In this document: positions 54,018-63,922 of the stretch, piece after piece | Position numbering within the stretch: position 1 is the stretch's first letter | Layout: each line of letters begins with the position of its first letter | From: Pseudomonadota bacterium | Lineage (GTDB): Bacteria; Desulfobacterota; Desulfobulbia; Desulfobulbales; SURF-16 | Direction of reading: 5' to 3' | Assembly: GCA_018897105.1 (NCBI GenBank) | Contig: JAHILF010000031.1 | Span: forward strand, 1-64,000 | DNA length: 64,000 nt | Notes under the pieces: generated by a model | Told to the model about the DNA's origin: nothing | What the model saw: the letters and a program-made list of their open reading frames with translations, nothing else | Databases searched by the model: none | Program-made: the position numbers and the translations under genes

Positions 54018-55427
54018 ATGGGTATTCGTAAAAAAGTTCTGCTCAGCATCACCTTGGTCTCTCTGACGCTGACTGCGATCTTCTATTATCTTTTTAAAAA
54101 TGTTATTCTCAACAATTTCGACACAATAGAAGAACGTTTTGTTCATGACAACATTTCCCGGGTCAAGGCCACCATGGAGGATCAGGCCAAGTCACTTGAT
54201 ACCATCACCCATGACTGGGCCAGCTGGGACGACACCTATGGTTTCATCGTTGACCGCAACAAGGAATATGAGGAAACAAATATTGTCGAGGACACATTCC
54301 ATTCAAGTGCAAAAATTAATTATCTTCTCTACTTCGACACTGAGGGCAAGCTCGTCCATGGCACCTTCTATGATCCCGAGCTAAAGGCCCTGATTCCTGT
54401 TCCCGCCAATCTCCTTTCGCAACTTGCCGGCAACAAACAGCTTTTTCACCACCCAACCAATGACAGTCATTTCACCGGACTCATCATGATTTCCGACACT
54501 GTCCTGCTCATTTCCGCGCGGCCCATCTTAAAAAGTGACGGAGAAGGCCCTAACCGGGGTACGCTGATCATGATGCGTATTCTCGATGAGGAGCGCATCC
54601 AGACGATAGAAGAGATAACCAAGATGGACTTCTCTGTGCATATCATCAATACCCCTCTGCCTCATACCGATTCTTTTGAGATTCTCGACAGCATTCTGGC
54701 CAACCCTGACAATTTTATCATCAAACCCCTGGACAACGATTACATAGCCGGTTACGGCGTCATGAAGGATATCTTCGGCCAGTCCCTTCTTCTTCTTCGG
54801 CTGACGGTTCCAAGAGCCATTCATATTCAGGGTCATCGAACCCTGGCCTATCTTCTCTGGACAACTATTATCACCAGCCTTACCTTTTCTATACTCGTCT
54901 TCATTATTCTTGACAGACTGGTGCTCAAAAGATTGGCCGTATTAAACAGCGATGTTTTGAAGATCAGCAAATCAGCCCATCCGGCATACCGTGTTCAGGT
55001 ATCAGGATCTGACGAATTCGCCAGCCTTTCCACCTCGATCAATACCATGCTGGATGCTATTGACAAAAATCAGCTTGAACAGAAGGAAAAAGAAGTCCGC
55101 TTGCGCACCATAGCCGAATTTACTCGTTCCGGACTCTTTATCACCCAGGGTCCCAAACTGATCTATGTTAATTCAGTCATGGAGCTTATTACCGGATACA
55201 CTTCTGAGGAGCTTTTCAGCATGAACTGGTGGGACATCTTTCACCCGGATTACCGGGGATATCTGCGTTCTAAAATCATGGAGACCCAGAAAGTCGGATC
55301 GCCCCCGGAACAATATGAAGTAATGATCATCAAAAAAACAGGCGAAGAAGGATGGCTTGATTTACGTATCAAACATGTTACCTTTCAGGGTAACCCTGCA
55401 AGTTTTGGCGTATGTACGGATCTGTAA
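54018..55427 (+). CDS. CHASE4-HAMP-PAS membrane sensor lacking an output domain
   Basis: A 469-residue inner-membrane protein. One membrane helix lies near 8-26, an extracytoplasmic CHASE4-type domain (about 35-255; THDWASWDDTYGFI is the characteristic segment), a second helix near 278-300, a HAMP domain (about 302-352), and one PAS domain (about 365-468; GLFITQGPKLIYVNSVMELI). The protein ends right after the PAS core (SFGVCTDL), with no kinase, cyclase or HTH domain. It must therefore signal by protein contact, probably to the soluble PAS kinases encoded next. GGGGG lies 7 bases before the ATG. A kinase domain was not found in other frames after it. Confidence 0.85.
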   Translation: MGIRKKVLLSITLVSLTLTAIFYYLFKNVILNNFDTIEERFVHDNISRVKATMEDQAKSLDTITHDWASWDDTYGFIVDRNKEYEETNIVEDTFHSSAKINYLLYFDTEGKLVHGTFYDPELKALIPVPANLLSQLAGNKQLFHHPTNDSHFTGLIMISDTVLLISARPILKSDGEGPNRGTLIMMRILDEERIQTIEEITKMDFSVHIINTPLPHTDSFEILDSILANPDNFIIKPLDNDYIAGYGVMKDIFGQSLLLLRLTVPRAIHIQGHRTLAYLLWTTIITSLTFSILVFIILDRLVLKRLAVLNSDVLKISKSAHPAYRVQVSGSDEFASLSTSINTMLDAIDKNQLEQKEKEVRLRTIAEFTRSGLFITQGPKLIYVNSVMELITGYTSEELFSMNWWDIFHPDYRGYLRSKIMETQKVGSPPEQYEVMIIKKTGEEGWLDLRIKHVTFQGNPASFGVCTDL

Positions 55428-55552
55428 ATTCCGTTTTTTCATCATTTCTTTTTTTGAAAAAGTAATCTTTATTATTTAGCAAAACAAATTTGCGCTCCCC
55501 AAAAATTAATTATATGATATTTTTCCGGGAAGGGATTGCCATCATTTTATTC

Positions 55553-55568
55553 TGGCAGGAATTTTGCT
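55553..55568 (+). promoter_or_regulatory. Sigma-54 promoter upstream of the first histidine kinase gene
   Basis: TGGCAGGAATTTTGCT matches TGGCAYRNNNNTTGCW except at the Y position; GG (55554-55555) and GC (55566-55567) are exactly 10 bases apart. Transcription would start near 55579, about 105 bases before the kinase start at 55684. It would put the kinase-kinase-regulator operon under sigma-54 control. Confidence 0.7.
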
Positions 55569-55683
55569 TATACAGCAATTACCATGATAAGAATCCTCAT
55601 TGAGGATGCCTGTAGTGAGAGAAATTTCGTTTCCTGCGATTCTGCCAATTTCAACCATACATTCATGAGAAAGGCTGGCCACA

Positions 55684-57741
55684 ATGCCTGACAACCACAG
55701 GACCCAAAAAGATCTTCGCAACGAAATAACCAGCCTGAAATCGCGCATTTCTCAGTTGGAGCAGGAGTCTCCCGCAGGGCGGGATGATCACGCCGACTGG
55801 CCGAGAAAATATCGTTTCTTTGAATCCTTCATTAACGAGCTGGTTGAACCTCTGATTGTCATTGATACGAATTATAATGTCAAATACGCCAATAAAGCCG
55901 CCTATCAAATCTCCGGTGAGTCATATTTCGACAAGGAAGAGGATATTCCCTGCCATAAGCTTCTTTTCAACTCTGATACGAAATGCGGTGAGAGAGGCCA
56001 AAGCTGTCTGCTGCAGAAAGTTATCCAGGATGGCAGACATGCCACCATGGATTACACCATACCACTGGCAAACGGTGAACAAATTGTCTTCGAGATTCTC
56101 GGCTCACCTATCTGCGGGCCTGACGGAAACCTGGTTGGCATCGTTTCAACCATTCGGGATGTTACCCAGCAACGATATGAACAAAAAATGCTGGAAAACG
56201 ACCATGATTTTCTTGAGATGCGGGTCCAGGAAAAAATGGGTGAGCTGATCGACCTGAACCTGGCCCTACGCCAGGAGATTAAACAACGCCAGGAAACTGA
56301 ACAGAAACTGCGCTGGGCCAAGGAACAGGCGGAACTGCTTTACCAGCTGTCGCCCTGTGCCATTTTCACTGTGGATTCACATCGTTATGTCACCTCATGG
56401 AACAAGAAGACTGAGGAGATCACCGGCTACTCCCACGATGAAATCAAGGGCAGAAAATGCTTCATCTTCTGCTCCCAGCCGTGCATGCTTCTCTCTGACG
56501 AAATAGAGAAACCCATCATAAGACATGAATGCACCTTGCGCACCAAGGATGGGCGCAAACTCTACATCTTGAAAAGTTCCGACTTCCTGCGCGACCCCAA
56601 CGGCAAAGTCATCGGCGGCATTGAATCCTTTGAAGACATCACCCAGCTCAAACAGATGGATATGATGCTGCGCACCGAGCGAGACAAAATCCAGGGTATG
56701 ATTGCGGCAACCAAACAGGGACTGCATATTCTTAACTCAAACTATGAAATTGAGTTTCAGAATGATGTCCTGAAAAATATTTTCGGCGATCAGATTGGCG
56801 TAAAATGCTACAAGGTCTACAAACAGCGCGATGAGCCCTGCCCCAACTGCCGCATGCACAATGTAATCAAAAACAACCAGATAGAGCATGCCGATGACAT
56901 CATCTTTAAGGGCAGGCATTACAGCCAGAGTTACGCGCCTTTCAAGGACACGGACGGGCAGACAAAATGTCTGGTGCTCCTGCGCGATATTACCGTCGAA
57001 AAGGCAAACAGGGTAAAAACCCTGCGCACAGCCCAGCTTGCCTCCATCGGTGAACTTGCTGCCGGCGTTGCCCATGAGATCAATAACCCCATCAACGGGA
57101 TCATTAATTATGCCCAACTCATCATGGATGATACTGAGCCCAATGACCCGAGAAATGTTCTCCTGGCACGCCTGATCAGTGAAGGAGAACGCGTAGCGGA
57201 TATTGTCAGCAAATTGCTCGCCTTTGCCCGCCAAAGTGAAGATGCAAAAGACCCCTTCGGAAAAATTGACATCAAAAGTGTCCTGGAGGATTCATTCTCT
57301 CTTTTTGAACATCAATTTCTCAAAGATGGAATCATTGCACACATCTATTTCCCGGAGGGTATTCCGTCACTGCGTGTTCACCCCCATCAGCTCCAGCAGG
57401 TCTTTGTTAATCTGCTCAGTAATGCCCGGCACGCCTTGAACGACCGTTACAAAGGATCAGACCCCAACAAAATTCTTGAAATTAAAACATCTCTGGTGCA
57501 GACAGAAAAAGCAAGCCAGGTGAAAATTATTTTCACTGATCATGGAACCGGCATTGACAAAGAAATAATCAATATGGTTTTCAACCCCTTTTTCTCCACC
57601 AAAAAACCAGGGGAAGGGACCGGTTTGGGACTCAGCATCAGTCAGGGTATCATACAGAGTTTTCAGGGCCAGATGTCGTTGGAAAGTGAGGCTGGGGAGT
57701 ATACACGGGTAACCATTGAACTCCCGGTGCAGATGGAATGA
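55684..57741 (+). CDS. Soluble PAS histidine kinase 1
   Basis: A 685-residue cytoplasmic kinase without membrane helices. A short coiled coil (1-30) is followed by three PAS domains (about 45-165, 220-330 and 340-450), a HisKA domain with AHEINNPINGIINYAQ (phosphate-accepting His near 463) and a HATPase domain with VFVNLLSNARHAL, TDHGTGIDKEI and GTGLGLSISQGII. Each PAS has a Cys set, e.g. CHKLLFNSDTKC...C, CFIFCSQPCML and CYKVYKQRDEPCPNC, which suggests metal, Fe-S or redox sensing. It opens a likely operon with the second kinase and the response regulator. The N-terminal part of the HATPase is NtrB-like. Confidence 0.9.
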   Translation: MPDNHRTQKDLRNEITSLKSRISQLEQESPAGRDDHADWPRKYRFFESFINELVEPLIVIDTNYNVKYANKAAYQISGESYFDKEEDIPCHKLLFNSDTKCGERGQSCLLQKVIQDGRHATMDYTIPLANGEQIVFEILGSPICGPDGNLVGIVSTIRDVTQQRYEQKMLENDHDFLEMRVQEKMGELIDLNLALRQEIKQRQETEQKLRWAKEQAELLYQLSPCAIFTVDSHRYVTSWNKKTEEITGYSHDEIKGRKCFIFCSQPCMLLSDEIEKPIIRHECTLRTKDGRKLYILKSSDFLRDPNGKVIGGIESFEDITQLKQMDMMLRTERDKIQGMIAATKQGLHILNSNYEIEFQNDVLKNIFGDQIGVKCYKVYKQRDEPCPNCRMHNVIKNNQIEHADDIIFKGRHYSQSYAPFKDTDGQTKCLVLLRDITVEKANRVKTLRTAQLASIGELAAGVAHEINNPINGIINYAQLIMDDTEPNDPRNVLLARLISEGERVADIVSKLLAFARQSEDAKDPFGKIDIKSVLEDSFSLFEHQFLKDGIIAHIYFPEGIPSLRVHPHQLQQVFVNLLSNARHALNDRYKGSDPNKILEIKTSLVQTEKASQVKIIFTDHGTGIDKEIINMVFNPFFSTKKPGEGTGLGLSISQGIIQSFQGQMSLESEAGEYTRVTIELPVQME

Positions 57742-57772
57742 TTGAGATGCCAAGTAACAAGAGGACAAACAA

Positions 57773-59446
57773 ATGCAACCCCCTTCAGTGAACAATGACG
57801 ATAAAATGACTTCCAAGAACGATGAGAATGCCTTCTGGGTCGCCCTGAACAAACAGTACCAGTTTCTATCATCCATAATTGATGAAGTTGTGGATCCCAT
57901 CATAGTCATCGGCACTGACTTCAGGGTAAAATTCGCTAACCGGGCGGCCTGTAACTTTGCCAGGGACAATGCCTGTATTCACGCAACGGAACCCTTCTGC
58001 TACAAACTGATTTTCGACTCGGACATTCCCTGTAATAAAGCAGGTAGAGACTGTCCGCTGATCATGGTGCTTGAGAACGACTCAACAGCCATCATAGAAA
58101 TTGAACACATCAGGGCTAATGGACTGAAGCGTTTTTTCGAAGTGCAGGCTTCGCCGCTCACGAACAAGGAGGGTGAGCTCCTGGGTGTTGTTGAATCATT
58201 CCGTGATGTTACAGAGAGAAACAAATACGCGGAAATGCTGGAAAAGGGTCACGAGGAACTGGAACAGCGTGTTTTTGAGCGAACGGAAGAGCTGGTGAAA
58301 AGCAACGAAATTCTTGCCGAGCAGATTACCCGTCGTCAGCAAATTGAAAGAATTCTTCGGGGCGAAAGGGACAAATTCCACTGTATGCTGATGGCCATGA
58401 AGCAGGGCATGCACATCCTCAACGCCGACTACACCATAGAGTTCCAAAATGATGTGGTTCTTTCCCTGCTTGGCGATGCAATCGGCCGCCATTGCTATGA
58501 TGTGTATAAACAGCGTTCCCAGCCCTGTGATCCGTGCATGATGGCAGAAGCCACAAAAACCGGTCAGGTACAACGGGCTGAGGAGCTTATGAGCAATAGC
58601 CGTTATTTCAGCCAGAGCTACTCCCCTTTTAAGGACATTGACGGCAAAATGAAGTGCCTCATCCTGCTCAACGATATAACGGAAGAAAAGGCTTATGCGG
58701 CCAAAAAAATCCGGACCAGTCAACTCGCCTCCATTGGTGAACTGGCTGCCGGAGTAGCTCACGAAATCAACAATCCGATTAATGGCATCATCAATTATGC
58801 CCAGATTCTTCTGGACGATATTGGGGCTCAGGAGCCAATTTCACCTATACTGAAGCGTGTTATCAGTGAAGGCGAGAGAATTGCCGATATCGTCAGCAAA
58901 CTCCTTTCCTTTGCCCGCCAAGGCGATGATGACAGTCAGGCATTTATGGAAACAAGCGTTCCGGAAGTTTTGGAAAATTCTCTCGCCCTGGTACGACATC
59001 AGCTTATAAAAGACGGCATAATTATTGCTGTGCATACCCAACCAGAAGTTCCCAATGTTTGGGTACATCCTCAACAGCTCGAACAGGTCTTTATTAACTT
59101 ACTCAGCAATGCGCGATACGCATTGAACGAAAAATTCACAGGAAAGGATAAAAATAAAAGGCTCGATCTACAAATCAGTACATTTGCGGCGGGTAAAACC
59201 TATGTCCGGACATCAATCAGAGATTACGGTGTTGGCATTCCTGACGGAATCATTGACTTTGTCTGCAATACCTTTTTCTCCACCAAGAGAACAGGAGAGG
59301 GAACCGGGCTGGGCCTCAGTATCAGCCAAGGGTTGATAAAGAAATTCAACGGATTTTTACATATCGAAAGCGAACCTGGGCAATATACCAACATCACGGT
59401 AGATCTGCCCGCTCACACAGGTGGTCAGCATGATGGACAGCATTGA
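57773..59446 (+). CDS. Soluble PAS histidine kinase 2
   Basis: A 557-residue paralogue of kinase 1, with two PAS domains (about 25-145 and 200-315), a HisKA with AHEINNPINGIINYAQ and a HATPase (VFINLLSNARYAL, DYGVGIPDGI, GTGLGLSISQGLI). Cys sets recur: CYKLIFDSDIPCNKAGRDC and CYDVYKQRSQPCDPC. Identity in the kinase core to the upstream gene is clearly high, so the two arose by duplication. It starts 31 bp after kinase 1 and its last codons overlap the response regulator gene. Confidence 0.9.
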   Translation: MQPPSVNNDDKMTSKNDENAFWVALNKQYQFLSSIIDEVVDPIIVIGTDFRVKFANRAACNFARDNACIHATEPFCYKLIFDSDIPCNKAGRDCPLIMVLENDSTAIIEIEHIRANGLKRFFEVQASPLTNKEGELLGVVESFRDVTERNKYAEMLEKGHEELEQRVFERTEELVKSNEILAEQITRRQQIERILRGERDKFHCMLMAMKQGMHILNADYTIEFQNDVVLSLLGDAIGRHCYDVYKQRSQPCDPCMMAEATKTGQVQRAEELMSNSRYFSQSYSPFKDIDGKMKCLILLNDITEEKAYAAKKIRTSQLASIGELAAGVAHEINNPINGIINYAQILLDDIGAQEPISPILKRVISEGERIADIVSKLLSFARQGDDDSQAFMETSVPEVLENSLALVRHQLIKDGIIIAVHTQPEVPNVWVHPQQLEQVFINLLSNARYALNEKFTGKDKNKRLDLQISTFAAGKTYVRTSIRDYGVGIPDGIIDFVCNTFFSTKRTGEGTGLGLSISQGLIKKFNGFLHIESEPGQYTNITVDLPAHTGGQHDGQH

Positions 59447-61241
59447 CAGAATCGGTATGGATGAAGTGACGAAAAAAAACAGCGCCATCTTAATTGTTGA
59501 TGATGAAGAAAGTCTACGCCTGACCTTCAAGATGTTTCTCAGTAGAGAGGGCTACGGTCCGGTATCTGTTGCCACTTCCTATGATGAGGCCCTGGACCTG
59601 ATTGAAAAACACCAATTCGATCTTATCATCAGCGATATTGTCATGGAAGGTTCTTCCGGCATTGATCTTCTGCGCCGCGTAAAGGAACTCGGCAGGAAAT
59701 GCCCGGTGGTCATGGTCACGGGCTATCCGAACATCAATTCAGCTGCCGAAGCGGTTCGTTTAGGCGCCTTCGACTATCTGGCCAAGCCAGTAAAAAAAGA
59801 CAATCTCCTGCGGACAGCGCGCATGGCCCTCCAGCAGTTTGCCCTGCACAAGGAAAATGAGCAGCTTATTCTGGAAAAAGAGAGATATCAGCAGTATCTG
59901 GAAACCGTTTTCCGCAGTATCAAAGACCTCGTTGTCACTGTTGATGCTGAAATGATGATCATTGACATGAACAAAGAGGCCCGCAAGTGGCTGGAGAAGC
60001 TCAACCCTGGTACCGAGGCTAAGGGAAGAGTCGATGAACTGCCGTTTTTTGCTGAAATTTTCGGCTTTGACGCCCAGACAGTGCTCAAAAATGAACTTGA
60101 AGTTCCTGAACACCGGATGGAATTTGAATTTGAAGGACATGAAGTGACCATTTTCAGAGTCAGTGCTGCGCCTTTGCTCACATCGGACGGACATTTCCTC
60201 GGAGTTGTGCTGGTTGCCCGTGACGTGAGCCGTCTCGAAGCTCTTGAACAACGGGAAAAACGAATCGGCCTGCACAGATTGATCGGCAGCAGCAGAGCCA
60301 TGCAGACTGTTTATACCCTTGTAGAAAATGTGGGCAAAGTCGACACCACGGTGTTAATTACAGGAGAAAGCGGCACAGGCAAGGAACTTGTCGCGGAAGC
60401 GCTCCACGCCGAAAGCCACAGAAGAGACATGCCGCTCATTAAGGTCGATTGTACGGCAATACCGGAAAACCTGCTGGAAAGCGAACTGTTCGGCCACAAG
60501 AAAGGGTCTTTTACCGGGGCTGATCGCGACCGCAAAGGACGTATTCTATCGGCGGACGGCGGCACTCTTTTCCTTGATGAAATCGGGGATATTTCGCCGA
60601 TGATGCAGTTGCGCCTGCTGCGTTTTCTGCAGGAACGTACCTTTTATCCCGTTGGCGAAGACCAGCCCATGAAGGTTGATGTCAGGGTTATTGCCGCAAC
60701 CAACGCCGATCTGAAGTCCCAGGTTATTGCAGGAAAATTTCGGGAGGATCTTTATTACAGGCTTAAAGTGGTCGATATTATCCTTCCCCCACTGCGTGAC
60801 CGATATGACGACATTCCACTTCTGGTTAAAAAATTCATCGATCGTTTCAGTAAAAGACTCGACAAACCGATTAATGGCATCTCAGACCAGGCCCTGGGAC
60901 AGCTTATAAAACACAATTGGCCTGGCAATGTAAGAGAACTGGAACATATTATCGAACGCGCCTGCGTTCTCTGCTCTGGAGCAACTCTTACACTGGCTAA
61001 TCTGCCCCTTGAACTCCAGAATCAGGAGAGTGTGGAAATAGCTGAAATCGACGCCTTGTCCAGTTTACATACCAAAGCTGACTGGTCAGACAATGAAGGT
61101 GAACGAATTTTAAATACATTGCGCCTGACTTACGGCAACAAAGCCCAGGCTGCCCGCATTCTCGGCATTGACCGCAGCACCCTGTACAGAAAAATAAGAC
61201 AGTTTGACATCGATCTTTCACAGCTTGAATTGAGTTCTTAA
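59430..61241 (+). CDS. Sigma-54-dependent response regulator (receiver-PAS-AAA+-Fis)
   Basis: A 603-residue NtrC-type regulator. The receiver domain (about 15-130) has the acidic pair in ILIVDDEES, the phosphorylated Asp in LIISDIVMEG, Thr in VVMVTGYP and Lys in YLAKPVKKDN. A PAS-like domain follows (about 155-270). The AAA+ domain (about 285-510) carries GESGTGKELVAEALH, the sigma-54 loop as GSFTGA, and TLFLDEIGDIS. A Fis-type helix-turn-helix is at the end (AARILGIDRSTLYRKI). The ATG at 59430 overlaps kinase 2 by 17 bp and has AGGTGG before it. It is the probable partner of both kinases and activator of nearby sigma-54 promoters. Confidence 0.92.
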   Translation: MMDSIDRIGMDEVTKKNSAILIVDDEESLRLTFKMFLSREGYGPVSVATSYDEALDLIEKHQFDLIISDIVMEGSSGIDLLRRVKELGRKCPVVMVTGYPNINSAAEAVRLGAFDYLAKPVKKDNLLRTARMALQQFALHKENEQLILEKERYQQYLETVFRSIKDLVVTVDAEMMIIDMNKEARKWLEKLNPGTEAKGRVDELPFFAEIFGFDAQTVLKNELEVPEHRMEFEFEGHEVTIFRVSAAPLLTSDGHFLGVVLVARDVSRLEALEQREKRIGLHRLIGSSRAMQTVYTLVENVGKVDTTVLITGESGTGKELVAEALHAESHRRDMPLIKVDCTAIPENLLESELFGHKKGSFTGADRDRKGRILSADGGTLFLDEIGDISPMMQLRLLRFLQERTFYPVGEDQPMKVDVRVIAATNADLKSQVIAGKFREDLYYRLKVVDIILPPLRDRYDDIPLLVKKFIDRFSKRLDKPINGISDQALGQLIKHNWPGNVRELEHIIERACVLCSGATLTLANLPLELQNQESVEIAEIDALSSLHTKADWSDNEGERILNTLRLTYGNKAQAARILGIDRSTLYRKIRQFDIDLSQLELSS

Positions 61242-61256
61242 AACATCTGACATCTC

Positions 61257-61285
61257 GTTAACCGCCGCTAACAGCGGCGGTTAAC
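61257..61285. terminator. Strong hairpin after the response regulator gene
   Basis: GTTAACCGCCGCT-AAC-AGCGGCGGTTAAC is a perfect 13-bp stem with a 3-base loop, 15 bp after the stop codon. No T-run follows, so it may need Rho or act as an RNA-stabilising end. Confidence 0.65.
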
Positions 61286-61519
61286 GCAATTCCAAAACAA
61301 ATCTTCTGCATTTTCCAGCCGTTTTTTTTTCTGCAACAGTCGAGCAATAAAGTTCCGGAAAGTAACCCAATTGCGCTGTGACAGTGTTGCGTCTTCTGCA
61401 ACAGGAAACGCTGCATTCCCTGCCATCACCACACTTTCTCCTTTTTTCCCCGCCAATCAAACAAATATTATATAAATATTTCAAGATGTTATTAACACAA
61501 TTCCGATTTCACCCAACAC

Positions 61520-61535
61520 TGGCATGCCGCCTGCT
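61520..61535 (+). promoter_or_regulatory. Sigma-54 promoter of the small membrane protein gene
   Basis: TGGCATGCCGCCTGCT fits TGGCAYRNNNNTTGCW at all but one position; GG (61521-61522) and GC (61533-61534) are 10 bases apart. Transcription would start near 61546, about 60 bases before the ATG at 61607. The adjacent upstream gene encodes a sigma-54 activator. Confidence 0.75.
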
Positions 61536-61606
61536 TCATTAAATAAGTAGTATTGAAATGCAGTAGGCATCAACTCCTGAAAAGCTATTCTTCAAGGAGG
61601 CGAACC

Positions 61607-61822
61607 ATGCAGAATTCAACAAAACAGACAACAAAAAGTCGTCAAACAGATCGAGAACAGCAAATTGAGCAAGAAGCATTTCTTATCGAGACAAGCATTA
61701 TTTTCATCCTCAGCGCCCTCATTGGTGCATGGGCACTCACCTGCCTCCTCAGCGGAATAAGCCAGCATGGTGCCATTGAGATGATTAAAATCTGGATGGC
61801 TGCGTTCATGGACAGCCACTGA
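61607..61822 (+). CDS. Small single-span membrane protein under probable sigma-54 control
   Basis: A 71-residue protein, not recognised. Residues 1-25 are polar and Gln/Thr-rich, 32-55 are one strong membrane helix (FILSALIGAWALTCLL), and the end is short and amphipathic. GGAGG lies 6 bases before the ATG at 61607, better than a longer frame from 61553. A hairpin terminator follows at 61824, so it is a single-gene unit between the response regulator and ftsH. It may be a direct output of the kinase system or an FtsH substrate or adaptor; both are inference. Confidence 0.7.
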   Translation: MQNSTKQTTKSRQTDREQQIEQEAFLIETSIIFILSALIGAWALTCLLSGISQHGAIEMIKIWMAAFMDSH

Positions 61823-61823
61823 T

Positions 61824-61849
61824 ATTTTTTGTGTTTCTCCACAAAAAAT
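61824..61849 (+). terminator. Terminator after the small membrane protein gene
   Basis: ATTTTTTGTG (61824-61833) and CACAAAAAAT (61840-61849) are perfect 10-bp arms with a 6-base loop, directly after the stop codon. Confidence 0.6.
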
Positions 61850-62032
61850 CCATCATCAGCATATGGGCACACACCTCCTTAACTACCTGTTTTTCTTTGG
61901 TTAACTAACTTATCAATGAAATGTGCCGCCAATTTCATATTGGCTCTGGCAATTTTTGAAGAATACTCCCCTTGAATTTGGGGGGGGCTTTTATTCTTTC
62001 CTGCCCAACACCTGTGCTCATTTTACTCCACA

Positions 62033-62048
62033 AGGCCCAAAGCTTGCA
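62033..62048 (+). promoter_or_regulatory. Possible sigma-54 promoter upstream of ftsH
   Basis: AGGCCCAAAGCTTGCA has GG (62034-62035) and GC (62046-62047) separated by 10 bases and a good TTGCA -12 half, but the -24 half (AGGCCC) is weaker than consensus. It lies 60 bases before the ftsH start. I list it because two better sites lie in the same block. Confidence 0.4.
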
Positions 62049-62107
62049 TTTACAAAATAACAGGATAATTTTACTGAATAATGGCCTATTTTTCTGTGGA
62101 GGATTCA

Positions 62108-63922
62108 ATGAATTTCAGTTTCCGCAACTTTCTCATTCTTATTCTGGTGGCAGTAGCAGTTCTCATCGCTGTAGATTTCTGGAAAGCGGAAAAGAAACTT
62201 CCCGAAGTTGACTACTCCACTTTCATGGCCCAGTTGAACGATAAAGAGATCACAAAGGTGGCCATAGAAGGAGGAATAATTGAAGCAACGGACAAATTTG
62301 ATCGGCAATATCAGACATTTGCACCTGATGTCAAAACAGTTTTGGAAAAACTTGAAAAACAGAATATTTCTATCAGTACACGTCCGCCAAAGGGAACCTC
62401 CATCTTTTCTCCATTTCTATTGATCATTGTTTTGGGCGGTTGGATGTATTTCCTGATGCGGCAGCAAAAAGGCAGCGGGTTTGCCAAGAATAACGCTTTA
62501 ATAACTCCGACTAAAAAACTCGATATCACCTTTGAGGATGTGGCGGGTATTCCCGAAGCCAAGGAAGAGCTTGTTGAAACCGTAGAATTCCTCAAAAATT
62601 CCAGCAAATTCACCAAACTGGGAGGACATATTCCCAAAGGCGTACTTCTTCAGGGCCCCCCGGGAACAGGCAAGACACTGCTGGCTAAGGCCATTGCCGG
62701 TGAAGCGGGTGTTCCATTCTACAGTATGAGTGGGTCTGATTTTGTGGAAATGTTCGTAGGCGTCGGCGCGTCAAGAGTTCGTAATCTTTTTGACCAGGCA
62801 AAAAAAAGCGCGCCCTGTATTATTTTCATAGATGAAATAGATGCAGTGGGAAGAAGCCGTGGAGCTGCAGGCGCTCAAGGTGGGCAGGACGAAAGGGAGC
62901 AAACCCTGAATGCCTTGCTGGTTGAGATGGATGGCTTTAAATCAGGGGAAACAGTTATCATAGTTGCCGCCACCAATCGCCCTGACGTACTTGACCCTGC
63001 CCTTCTGCGCCCAGGACGTTTTGATCGCCAGGTCAACATTTTACCTCCCGATGTGAAAGGAAGACAAAAGATTCTTGAGGTGCATGCCAAGAAACTCATC
63101 ATGGGCAACGATGTTGCGCTTGTTAAAGTTGCCAAAAGCACCCCGGGGTTCACCGGTGCAGAGCTTGCCAACCTCATGAATGAATCGGCGCTGATGGCGG
63201 CCCGCAAAAACAAGAATTTTATAGAGACTGTTGATATTGAAGAAGCAAAGGACAGAATACTCATGGGAGCTGAACGCAAAGGAATGGTTATCACCGAACA
63301 GGAAAGAAAAGTGACGGCCTACCATGAGGCTGGACACGCTATTGTTGCGGAATTGCTGCCCGATGCCGACCCGGTCCATAAAATAACTATTATCCCGAGG
63401 GGAAGGGCAATGGGCGTGACGCAGCAGATCCCATTGGACGACCGACACTCCTATTCGCGGGAGTACCTGAGATCCAGGATAATGACTCTGCTGGGGGGCA
63501 GGACAGCGGAAGAAATTATTTTTAACCAATTTACCACCGGGGCCAGCAGTGATCTTCAGTCAGCAACAGAAATCGCCACCAAGATGATTTGCGAATGGGG
63601 CATGAGTGATCTGCTCGGCCCCCGCGCTTATGTCGTGGCTGACCAGAGTTTTCTCCAGACCGGTACGGTAAAACGCTCTTACAGTGAAGAGACTGCGCGG
63701 GCCATAGATATGGAAATCAATAAAATCATAGAAGATTGCTACCAGGAAACCATGATCATTCTTGAGGGGAAAATAGGCTTTCTCCACAAACTTGCTGAGA
63801 CACTGCTTTTGTCAGAAACCATTAATGCAGAAGAGGTTAATATTATTCTAAAATGTAAGGAGATCAGCAGACTGAACGAAGAAATGTTGCGCGGCAGACA
63901 ACAACGAACATATCCAACATAG
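62108..63922 (+). CDS. ftsH: ATP-dependent zinc metalloprotease FtsH
   Basis: Inner-membrane AAA+ protease of 604 residues. Two membrane helices (about 8-24 and 100-120) flank a periplasmic part. The AAA+ domain has [19 protein letters not shown] (Walker A), the pore loop MFVG in [27 protein letters not shown] (Walker B) and the second region of homology near [19 protein letters not shown]. The protease domain has the zinc site HEAGH near 410. Its usual C-terminal acidic tail is short. ATG 62108 with GGAGG upstream is chosen over 62081. It degrades misfolded or regulatory membrane proteins. Its place beside sigma-54 signalling genes, rather than tilS or hpt, suggests a second, regulated copy. 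Confidence 0.93.
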   Translation: MNFSFRNFLILILVAVAVLIAVDFWKAEKKLPEVDYSTFMAQLNDKEITKVAIEGGIIEATDKFDRQYQTFAPDVKTVLEKLEKQNISISTRPPKGTSIFSPFLLIIVLGGWMYFLMRQQKGSGFAKNNALITPTKKLDITFEDVAGIPEAKEELVETVEFLKNSSKFTKLGGHIPKGVLLQGPPGTGKTLLAKAIAGEAGVPFYSMSGSDFVEMFVGVGASRVRNLFDQAKKSAPCIIFIDEIDAVGRSRGAAGAQGGQDEREQTLNALLVEMDGFKSGETVIIVAATNRPDVLDPALLRPGRFDRQVNILPPDVKGRQKILEVHAKKLIMGNDVALVKVAKSTPGFTGAELANLMNESALMAARKNKNFIETVDIEEAKDRILMGAERKGMVITEQERKVTAYHEAGHAIVAELLPDADPVHKITIIPRGRAMGVTQQIPLDDRHSYSREYLRSRIMTLLGGRTAEEIIFNQFTTGASSDLQSATEIATKMICEWGMSDLLGPRAYVVADQSFLQTGTVKRSYSEETARAIDMEINKIIEDCYQETMIILEGKIGFLHKLAETLLLSETINAEEVNIILKCKEISRLNEEMLRGRQQRTYPT

